Shown in pieces: positions 1 to 5,274 of a DNA stretch of 5,274 nucleotides (its first letter is position 1; each line of letters opens with the position of its first letter). The stretch is taken from assembly GCA_027297085.1 (NCBI GenBank), contig JAPUIL010000565.1, forward strand, positions 1 to 5,274, in the 5' to 3' direction. The notes under the pieces are model-generated. The model saw nothing but the letters and a program-made list of their open reading frames with translations, did no database searches and was not told the DNA's origin. Origin of the DNA: Verrucomicrobiota bacterium (GTDB lineage Bacteria > Verrucomicrobiota > Verrucomicrobiia > Opitutales > UBA2995). The position numbers and the translations under genes are program-made.

Positions 1-195
1 ACCTACGATAAGGGGCAGGAAGTCGACCTGCAGTTCGAATCGGAATACGGTTGGCGTTTCGTTCAATGGGAAGGACACAACATTCAGGATTCCACGGTCC
101 CGGAAACTAAAATTAAACTCGACGCCGACACTACGGTCGTGGTGGTTTGCGAAGAGGCCAAGGAGCTCGTATTTGACGTCGATGAAGACCAATAA
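1..195 (+). CDS. InlB B-repeat-like protein, C-terminal end (5' partial)
   Basis: Frame 1 is open from the window edge to TAA at 193-195, giving the last 64 residues of a larger protein. The fragment matches the pattern of the divergent InlB B-repeat domain: a YDKGQEVDL strand, an aromatic 'YGWRFVQWEG' core, then a strand ending in DADTTVVVV. The same signature (G-F/W-x-F-x-x-WEG-x-N) appears twice in the next gene, so the two are probably paralogues. The tail after the repeat is acidic (EEAKELVFDVDEDQ). These repeats are typical of exported or surface proteins, but the N-terminus is outside the window, so localisation is not shown. It overlaps the next gene by 14-23 bases, which implies co-transcription and translational coupling. 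The function is unknown. Confidence is good that this is coding and moderate for the domain. Confidence 0.75.
   Translation, partial: TYDKGQEVDLQFESEYGWRFVQWEGHNIQDSTVPETKIKLDADTTVVVVCEEAKELVFDVDEDQ
160..165 (+). promoter_or_regulatory. Ribosome binding site that favours a TTG start at 173
   Basis: AAGGAG lies inside the end of the upstream gene. It is 7 bases before TTG (173-175), an ideal distance, but 16 bases before the first ATG (182-184), which is long. This favours the TTG start, although either start leaves the signal peptide intact. Confidence 0.5.
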
Positions 196-787
196 GCCAA
201 GATATACAATCCGCTTCTTTCTACAGGGCACTGTGGCCTTGAGTTTCGTGTTCTTTGGTTCTCTCAAGGTATCCGCACAGGAAGTGCCCACTGCTGAAAC
301 AGGCATTTCAGAAGAGGATATCCAGCAATCGCGCAACCGAGGCCTCGAGACTTGGGAAGGCAGCCTATTTGGCCAGGATTCTTACAAACCGGATTCTTAT
401 GCTCAGATTGAAGTAGTACCCAATCCCGGATTCGAATTTGAAAAATGGGAAGGGCCCAATATAGCCAATCCCACAGAGGCAAAAACGTTCGTAACCATGG
501 CCGTTCATACGAATATCAAGCCGCATTACCGGCGCATTTGGAACGTGATCGCAGCTCCCGACAACAAGGAAGCAGGAAAAGTAAAGGGTTCAGGTGATTT
601 TCCGGATGGCTCAGACGTTACTCTGACTGTGGAGCCGAATGAAGGGTTCAAATTTCTCGGCTGGGAAGGCAATGGCATAAACGAGGAGGAAAAAGAAGAG
701 TTGATGATCACTATCACCGTAGATGGTGATCATGACATCGTTGCCCGATTCGAAAACGAAAATCAGAACGAAAGCGGCGGCGGTTGA
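173..787 (+). CDS. Exported InlB B-repeat protein, truncated by an in-frame TGA
   Basis: This 204-residue product begins with TTG (173) or ATG (182). It carries a basic N-region, a hydrophobic stretch at about residues 13-31 and a likely signal peptidase site after VSA (residue 35). Two divergent InlB B-repeat-like units follow at about residues 72-120 (PGFEFEKWEGPNIANP) and 122-193 (VTLTVEPNEGFKFLGWEG, ending DHDIVARFE). They resemble the repeat in the upstream partial gene. The product ends in ESGGG at TGA 785-787. The same frame then continues with more glycines and 137 further codons, so this is probably the N-terminal 60% of a longer gene broken by a nonsense change (GGA to TGA would do it). 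It precedes batD directly, in the place where batC usually lies. Its role is unknown; a periplasmic or envelope location is inferred from the signal peptide. The truncated product may still fold, because both repeats are complete. Confidence 0.7.
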   Translation: MTSMKTNKPRYTIRFFLQGTVALSFVFFGSLKVSAQEVPTAETGISEEDIQQSRNRGLETWEGSLFGQDSYKPDSYAQIEVVPNPGFEFEKWEGPNIANPTEAKTFVTMAVHTNIKPHYRRIWNVIAAPDNKEAGKVKGSGDFPDGSDVTLTVEPNEGFKFLGWEGNGINEEEKEELMITITVDGDHDIVARFENENQNESGGG

Positions 788-1201
788 GGAGGTGGTGGAG
801 ACTCCGACCAAAATCAGGACCAAATCGAAGATCAGAATCAAGAAAATCAGGAGGATCAACAAGACGAGCAAGAGCAGAATGAGGACGAATCCGATTCTGA
901 GCAGAACGAAGACCAATCGGACGAGCAAGACCAACCACAAGACCAGGGAGACCAACCTCAAAAACCAGAATCTGGTGAAGATGATCCCGCAGAGCCTGAA
1001 GAGGGAGAAGATGAAGGTGCTCAAGACGAAGAAGAAGCTCCCGCCCAGGAGGCGCCTGCCGCCGGACAACCCGTCCCCCTTCAGATGACTCCTGAAGAAG
1101 CAATCCGGTTACTGGAGGCCATGGAAGACGGCGAAAAGAAACTCCCACTTTTTATTGTGACCCCACCCGACCAGAAGAAAGGCACGAAAAAGGATTGGTA
1201 A
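788..1201 (+). pseudogene. In-frame 3' part of the interrupted gene: acidic linker and BatC-like tail
   Basis: Directly after the TGA, in the same frame as the preceding gene, 137 codons stay open to TAA at 1199-1201. They begin GGGGDSDQNQD, continuing the glycine run (ESGGG) on the other side of the stop. A stretch made almost only of D, E, Q, N and S follows, to about base 960, then a P/E/A-rich part to about 1080. The last 38 residues (1085-1198) look structured: MTPEEAIRLLEAMEDGEKK is an amphipathic helix, followed by a basic segment ending KKDW. From memory, a helix of this type with a terminal K-x-W/KDW is characteristic of BatC proteins in bat operons. No in-frame start codon sits near enough to the GGAGG at 788-792 to restart translation, so this part is expressed only by readthrough, if at all. 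An assembly or sequencing error at the TGA is the main alternative; then 173-1201 would be one 342-residue protein. Confidence 0.65.
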
Positions 1202-1254
1202 TCGACTGTTTTTGAACTTGTATTGATGACTTTGCCCGACAGCAACTTTTACGC

Positions 1255-3081
1255 ATGACAACCCTTCACAGACCCAGAAAAACAACGCAGCCCGGGTGGC
1301 TTCCGTTGGTGGTTTTGTGTATCTTCAGTCATGCCCTTCATGGGGAGGTGACGGTGAGGGCCGTAGTTGAGCCAAACCCGATTGCCCTTGGAGAAAGCGC
1401 ACAACTGAAGGTGATTGTGGAAGGGAGTCAAAAAGCAGAGCCCCCTGAAATTCAGAATAACGAATATCTGGAATTTGCCTACCGCGGACCCAACACTCAA
1501 GTCAGCTGGGTTAACGGAGAAATGAATGCCACCATCACCCACGTATTTCAGGTTCGCCCCTTGAGAATGGGCAAATTCCGTATCACGCCGCTCATGCTAT
1601 TTATAGATGGGAAAAACTATCAGACTAACGAGCTCATTGTTGAAGTGATTGAACAAACCAAGTCTTCAATCGATGTAAGCGAAATTGCCTATCTGGAATT
1701 CGATTTGCCGGAGCGCAATGTTTACGTAGGTGAAACCATTTCCTCGGAACTCCGTATGGTCATGCTAAACCAGGCTACCTTCCCAAACAGGGGTCTGCCG
1801 CAAATCGAAGGTGACGCGTTCAGTATCACGCCGATCGATACCCAGCCGCAAATAACCCGGTCCGTTAAAGATGGGCGCTACTATGATGTCTACATCTGGA
1901 AAATCGGCATTACACCGGTAAAGGCGGGCGTCCAGACCCTGCAATTCAAATCCACCCATACCCTTCGTATTCCAGAAGGTGGTGGCCGCAGCCGAAGAGA
2001 CCCTTTCAGTATCTTCCGAAACGATCCCTTTTTTGACAACATGTTTGGCCGCTATCAGGACAAACAGATTCTCTCCCTGAGTGACCCAGCGATCATAACC
2101 ATTGAGTCCCTGCCTCAGGAAGGTCGACCAGAGAGTTTTAAAGGGGCAATAGGCGTTTTTGACATAGCTGCAACCACTGATACAACAGACCTGGCTGAGG
2201 GTGATCCCATCACTCTGAAAATTCAAATCGAAGGTGAGGGAAATTTTTCTCAGATGATTCCGCCCGAGTTTCCAGCAAGCGATTCGTTTAAAACGTATCC
2301 ACCGCGCGTGGTTGAAGAACAACTTGATACGCGGGGATTCTCGGGATCCAAACAATTCGAATATGTAGTGATTCCACTTTCTGCGGACATCAAGGAAGTC
2401 CCCAATATCCCATTCTCCTACTTCAATCCGCGAACCGGCACGTATTCAGAAATGAATACCCCGCCTATAGCTATTTCAATAAAACCGTCCGCCCAACCTG
2501 TTGTCAGCTATCCGGTAGCTCAATTTAACAACGGCCAATCTCCATTCCGTTCACCAGCCAATGGAAGCGACATGCTCCTGCCCATCAAAGTTTCGCTAGG
2601 CAGTACTGTGACTCCGCCCACACTGAATCGAATGCAAAACATTCTGGCGGTAAGCGTGGTAGCTCCACTCGGTATCCTTGGCTTGGCCTACCTAATCCGT
2701 CGAACACGTCATTCATCCCAAAACGACAAGGAGCGCCTTCGCCTCAGAGTCCTAGACCAGAAGATGGCACGCCATCGAGAGGAAATGGGTAAGGCACGAT
2801 CCAACAATGAGGTGCCCGCATTTTACCAAGCTTCTTGTCGAATTTTGCAAGTCGCTCTCGCCCGTAATTTGGGCTGCAATCCGGAAGCCATAACCGGCAA
2901 GGAAATCAATGCATTATGGGTTCCATCACTGGGTGATGATCGTATCAAAGATTCGATCCAAAACTTTTTTCAGAAAGGTGACGCACTACGTTATTCGGGC
3001 CGAGCAACCCAGGACCAAGCCCTGCAGAAAGAGGAACTGGAGCTGGAATCAATTCTCAGGCAATTAGGGAAGAAGAAATGA
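1255..3081 (+). CDS. batD: BatD family protein (oxygen tolerance / aerotolerance operon)
   Basis: This 608-residue protein has the layout of the BatD (oxygen tolerance) family. A signal peptide comes first (basic RPRK, hydrophobic LPLVVLCIF, likely cleavage near HALHG). A long beta-rich extracytoplasmic part opens with VTVRAVVEPNPIALGESAQL. One membrane helix spans about residues 463-481 and is followed by RRTRH, placing the C-terminus in the cytoplasm. The roughly 120-residue tail is helical and charged. A G/R-rich loop with two DPF motifs (residues about 242-266: RRDPFSIF, NDPFFDNMFG) is a feature I associate with BatD proteins. The ATG at 1255 has no clear Shine-Dalgarno sequence, but no better start is seen upstream in frame and it gives a proper signal peptide. 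The stop overlaps the batE start. BatD is thought to act with the VWA proteins BatA/BatB at the inner membrane; its biochemical role is unresolved. The family call is strong. Confidence 0.9.
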   Translation: MTTLHRPRKTTQPGWLPLVVLCIFSHALHGEVTVRAVVEPNPIALGESAQLKVIVEGSQKAEPPEIQNNEYLEFAYRGPNTQVSWVNGEMNATITHVFQVRPLRMGKFRITPLMLFIDGKNYQTNELIVEVIEQTKSSIDVSEIAYLEFDLPERNVYVGETISSELRMVMLNQATFPNRGLPQIEGDAFSITPIDTQPQITRSVKDGRYYDVYIWKIGITPVKAGVQTLQFKSTHTLRIPEGGGRSRRDPFSIFRNDPFFDNMFGRYQDKQILSLSDPAIITIESLPQEGRPESFKGAIGVFDIAATTDTTDLAEGDPITLKIQIEGEGNFSQMIPPEFPASDSFKTYPPRVVEEQLDTRGFSGSKQFEYVVIPLSADIKEVPNIPFSYFNPRTGTYSEMNTPPIAISIKPSAQPVVSYPVAQFNNGQSPFRSPANGSDMLLPIKVSLGSTVTPPTLNRMQNILAVSVVAPLGILGLAYLIRRTRHSSQNDKERLRLRVLDQKMARHREEMGKARSNNEVPAFYQASCRILQVALARNLGCNPEAITGKEINALWVPSLGDDRIKDSIQNFFQKGDALRYSGRATQDQALQKEELELESILRQLGKKK

Positions 3082-3827
3082 GAAACAGGTTTTTTCATGT
3101 TGTTCTTATCCTGACTCTTTCGGCACTTGCCCTTCACGGGCAGTCTAGTGATTTACAAATCTTGTTTAACAAAGGCAATGCCGCGTATGCGGAGAAACAA
3201 TACCTCGACGCTGTGGAGGCCTACGAGAAAGCTTTCGAAGCTTCCGGACAGGCCAGCCCGGCTCTGCTGTTTAATCTGGGCAACGCCTATTATTTTTTAC
3301 AGGACTTTCCCTCAGCGCTGCTCGCCTATGAAAGAGCGTTGACGCTGGAACCGGGCAACCCGGATGTCCTGGCCAACCTTCAAAAAATCACAGACCAATC
3401 CGGTCTCGAACGTCCCCTTTATTCAATCGCTCAGGAATTTGCCTACACCCTGCCGGTAAACACCTGGCTGCTACTATTGATAATAGGTTCTGCTACTACT
3501 ACACTCGCCGGCTTGCTCATCTGTTATGCACCACGACTAGCCCCGATACCCAGTCTGACACTTTATCTTTCGATCCCACTCATGATGATGGCCATAGCAG
3601 GACTCTTGCTCTGGAAAAAAGATTTCAGCAGAGGATTGATCCTGATACCTGAAACAGGGCTGAGGGTTGCTCCCACCGAAACGGCCAACGCCCTCAATAC
3701 TCTTCCAAACGGCACTTGGGTAGAAGTTCTGGAAACACACGAGCCCTATCACTACATCCGCACTCCGGACAAACAAGAGGGTTGGGTCAAAGACGTCACC
3801 GTAGGCAAAGTTTGGCCCAAGAATTAG
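3078..3827 (+). CDS. batE: BatE-like TPR and SH3-domain membrane protein
   Basis: This 249-residue protein starts at an ATG that overlaps the batD stop as ATGA. AGGGA (3066-3070) lies 7 bases upstream, so translation is probably coupled to batD. In order it shows a signal peptide (FFHVVLILTLSALALHG, residues 5-21) and two tetratricopeptide repeats: about 26-59 (FNKGNAAYAEKQYLDAVEAY) and 61-94 (LFNLGNAYYFLQDFPSALLA). Two membrane helices follow at about 130-149 and 159-178, then a bacterial SH3-like domain at about 186-243 (GLRVAPTETANALNTLPNG, later EGWVKDVTVGKVW). The order TPR, two helices, SH3b and the position after batD are typical of BatE. Signal peptide cleavage and the helix pair would put both the TPRs and the SH3 domain in the periplasm, suggesting a scaffold role in the Bat complex. 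It is the last gene of the operon visible here; no convincing terminator follows. Confidence 0.88.
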   Translation: MRNRFFHVVLILTLSALALHGQSSDLQILFNKGNAAYAEKQYLDAVEAYEKAFEASGQASPALLFNLGNAYYFLQDFPSALLAYERALTLEPGNPDVLANLQKITDQSGLERPLYSIAQEFAYTLPVNTWLLLLIIGSATTTLAGLLICYAPRLAPIPSLTLYLSIPLMMMAIAGLLLWKKDFSRGLILIPETGLRVAPTETANALNTLPNGTWVEVLETHEPYHYIRTPDKQEGWVKDVTVGKVWPKN

Positions 3828-3899
3828 TCAAGATTCCTCCATGAGGGGCATCTGTAAAAAAGCTCACCCGATCGTCTCGCATCAACTCATGCAGCTAAG

Positions 3900-4205
3900 T
3901 TATGTAAACCCAATTTTCCGTAGGTTCCTGATCACCGTCATTCCGAAGTCTTTTGATCCCAACACCATTCCGTGCTTCTCACATTTAGCTGCAAGTTCTT
4001 CGAGTAGGACTCGCTTAAAAGGTGAAGCAGACATGACATCCCAGTCACTGACTTTGGAGTCCCAAAGGAAAAACCTATCGCGGTGTTTGGAGGTGATAAC
4101 GATGTATTTCATACCAACGGCAGTAGCGATCTTTACCCGCTCATCCGCATCGAAGAACACGGGGTTAACAATCTCCGCGTAGAATTCATATTCATAGCAG
4201 GAAGG
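3900..4205 (-). pseudogene. GH29 alpha-L-fucosidase remnant
   Basis: The minus strand is open from 4205 to a TAA at 3902-3900. It encodes a recognisable internal piece of the GH29 catalytic domain: YEYEFYAEIVNPVFFDADE, then VGMKYIVITSKHRDRFFLW, DSKVSDWDV, PFKRVLLEELAAKCEKHG and MVLG. In intact family members I expect YxxxxxxFNPxxFDADEW, GMKYIVxTSKHHDGFxLW and PFKRDxLKEL, so this stretch corresponds to roughly residues 60-150 of a protein of over 400. The usual HHDGF is HRDRF here; each change needs one transition (CAC to CGC, GGG to AGG). In-frame stops (TGA TAA) lie just upstream, and homology ends after VLG with 18 unrelated residues. No signal peptide, nucleophile region or C-terminal domain is present, so it cannot be active. 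It is the only recognisable content of the 448-base gap between batE and the kinase. Confidence 0.8.
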
Positions 4206-4275
4206 TTATCAAATTTGAGCCTTCCCGAAACCCTGAGGCTGATCTAAAACTTTTACTTCTAAATCCTATTACAAC

Positions 4276-5130
4276 ATGGCCTGCATCATCATATACGGCG
4301 AAATCCTCTGGGATTGTCTCCCTTCGGGTCCACGCTTGGGAGGTGCACCACTCAATGTCGCAGCAAACCTAAGCCTGCTGGGTCATGAAACGTATCTGGT
4401 ATCCGCGGTGGGTAAGGACGAATTCGGAGACCAGGCACTGGAGGCGCTGGCAAAGTATGGCGTCCGAACTGATCGAGTTTTGCGAAGCGAATACCCAACC
4501 GGAACCGTTGAGGTGTCACTGGATGACCGCGGAGATGCCTCCTATTCCTTCACACCCGATTGTGCCTGGCACCACATGGGTGACTTGATGAGGGGTCATC
4601 AACTTCCGGAGGGAGATGCGCTTTTATATGGATCGCTGGCAAACCACATACCGGAGAACTGGAATTGGCTCAAATCCCAGTTTGACACATTTTCAGGCCT
4701 CAGGTTTTGCGATATTAACCTGCGCGAACCCTGGACGCTGGAGCTGGTGCAAGAAATTGCGGTCACCGCCTCCATCCTTAAATGTAATGAGTCCGAATTC
4801 GAGGCGCTGTCCGGAACCTATGCCTCCATTGAAGACACCCGCCTATTAAGAAAAGCCAAAAAGGTAATGCCTGCTTTCCCCGATAAACTGTGCATCACCT
4901 TCGGAAAAGACGGGGGCCTTTACTTTTCAGAAAAAAATGAAATCTACCGGGGGACGGCAGCTCCAATTCAAGTTTTGGATTCGATCGGCGCAGGAGACGC
5001 TTTCATGGCCGGACTCATGAGTGAACTCGTTGCGGAATTAGAATCGCTTCCTGAAAATTTCTTAGACCGTTGCTGCAAACTAGGTGCTGAAGCCGCTTCA
5101 CGAGCTGGCGCTCTACCAGAGTTAAGCTGA
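4276..5130 (+). CDS. PfkB-family carbohydrate kinase, probably fructokinase
   Basis: This 284-residue cytoplasmic sugar kinase of the ribokinase/PfkB family probably phosphorylates fructose to fructose 6-phosphate with ATP. Near the N-terminus it has the fructokinase-like GEILWDCLP (residues 8-16) and the PfkB N-signature GGAPLNVAANLSLLG (22-36), followed by SAVGKDEFG. Near the C-terminus it has DSIGAGDAFMAGL (235-247), in which GAGD forms the anion hole and D241 is the expected catalytic base. A KCNESEFEAL segment and ITFGKDGGLY match the usual nucleotide-domain motifs. The length is slightly below the common 300 or so residues, but both signatures are intact. The ATG at 4276 fits the family N-terminus exactly although no Shine-Dalgarno sequence is obvious. 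It stands alone on the plus strand, with an AraC-type regulator convergent behind it. Related sugars cannot be excluded from sequence alone, so I assign the family firmly and the substrate tentatively. Confidence 0.88.
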   Translation: MACIIIYGEILWDCLPSGPRLGGAPLNVAANLSLLGHETYLVSAVGKDEFGDQALEALAKYGVRTDRVLRSEYPTGTVEVSLDDRGDASYSFTPDCAWHHMGDLMRGHQLPEGDALLYGSLANHIPENWNWLKSQFDTFSGLRFCDINLREPWTLELVQEIAVTASILKCNESEFEALSGTYASIEDTRLLRKAKKVMPAFPDKLCITFGKDGGLYFSEKNEIYRGTAAPIQVLDSIGAGDAFMAGLMSELVAELESLPENFLDRCCKLGAEAASRAGALPELS

Positions 5131-5179
5131 AGTAAAAAGTTGTACCCATATATTGGATGCAGTGTTTCTTTAACAAATA

Positions 5180-5274
5180 TCAGCGGCTACTATATTCAAC
5201 TTCTTTAAGCTTATGGTTTCTCCGCACCGAACCCGGGGAAGTACCGATACACTTCTTGAAGGCGCGACTGAAAG
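5180..5274 (-). CDS. AraC/XylS-family transcriptional regulator, C-terminal end (partial)
   Basis: On the minus strand, codons from 5272 down to TGA at 5182-5180 encode FSRAFKKCIGTSPGSVRRNH followed by KLKEVEYSSR. FSRAFKKxxGxSPxxxR is the hallmark end of the second helix-turn-helix of the AraC family (usual form FSRxFKKxFGxSPxxYR). About 30 residues are visible; the rest, including any ligand-binding domain, lies beyond the window. It is convergent with the sugar kinase, with about 49 bases between the two stops. Control of nearby carbohydrate genes is plausible from family habit but not shown by the sequence. The reading frame and motif are clear despite the short length. Confidence 0.8.
   Translation of the reverse strand, partial: FSRAFKKCIGTSPGSVRRNHKLKEVEYSSR

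Noticed and set aside
785..809. Selenocysteine insertion at the TGA with the downstream hairpin as a SECIS element
   Set aside because: The hairpin is small (two 3-pair stems, a bulge and a 3-base loop) and too close to the TGA to resemble a bacterial SECIS. A selenocysteine within a glycine linker has no sensible role.
723..1088. Plus-strand open frame rich in Lys, Arg and Thr
   Set aside because: It is the shifted-frame shadow of the acidic repeat codons (GACCAA read as ACC AAA). It starts inside the InlB-repeat gene and shows no domain; the 788-1201 frame carries the sensible tail.
611..1148. Two minus-strand open frames, one very Leu/Val-rich and membrane-like
   Set aside because: They are antisense to the D/E/Q-rich stretch, where GAN and CAN codons read backwards as hydrophobic codons without stops. 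No start context or family pattern supports them.
1202..1254. Possible promoter before batD (TTGAAC at 1213-1218)
   Set aside because: No convincing -10 element lies at 16-18 bases spacing, and the short gap fits an operon. I cannot support a promoter.
1765..2355. 196-codon minus-strand open frame
   Set aside because: It lies entirely antisense to batD, whose plus-strand product has clear family features; the antisense translation resembles nothing I recognise.
3836..3846. Possible terminator hairpin after batE (CCTC CAT GAGG)
   Set aside because: The stem has only four pairs and no T-run follows, so it does not qualify as an intrinsic terminator.
3841..4182. 113-codon plus-strand open frame between batE and the kinase
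   Set aside because: It is the antisense shadow of the GH29 remnant, whose minus-strand translation has clear family motifs. The plus-strand translation shows none.
5131..5179. A/T-rich spacer between the convergent kinase and AraC genes, with CCATATATTGG as a possible palindrome
   Set aside because: The symmetry is short and imperfect, and no stem followed by a T-run is visible for either direction.

Overview
The window looks like a chromosomal segment of moderate GC from a free-living, didermic, polysaccharide-degrading bacterium. A member of the Verrucomicrobiota (Opitutae-like) is my best guess. It rests on a bat-type operon with BatD/BatE homologues, InlB-type repeat proteins, a GH29 alpha-L-fucosidase remnant and an AraC regulator beside a sugar kinase. 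This placement is inference; there is no rRNA or other phylogenetic marker here.

Positions 1-1201 hold two overlapping genes for exported, acidic proteins with InlB B-repeat-like domains. The first is only the C-terminal end of a gene (stop at 193-195). The second starts at 173 (TTG) or 182 (ATG), has a signal peptide and two repeats, and is interrupted by an in-frame TGA (785-787) inside a glycine linker. The same frame stays open after the TGA for 137 more codons. These encode a D/E/Q/N-rich stretch and a short conserved-looking tail ending in KKDW that resembles the C-terminus of BatC-type proteins.

Positions 1255-3827 hold batD and batE, coupled by a 4-base ATGA overlap. BatD is an exported protein with beta-domains, one late membrane anchor and a cytoplasmic helical tail. 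BatE has a signal peptide, two TPRs, two membrane helices and an SH3-like domain. The upstream MoxR, DUF58 and VWA (BatA/BatB) genes would be expected before position 1 but are not visible. The BatC position, directly before batD, is occupied here by the interrupted InlB-repeat gene.

Positions 3828-4275 contain no intact gene. A minus-strand relic of a GH29 alpha-L-fucosidase occupies 3900-4205. Positions 4276-5130 encode a PfkB-family sugar kinase, most like fructokinase. The last bases (5180-5274, minus strand) are the C-terminus of an AraC/XylS-family regulator, convergent with the kinase. The right half therefore looks like a small, partly eroded sugar-utilisation locus next to the envelope-associated bat operon.
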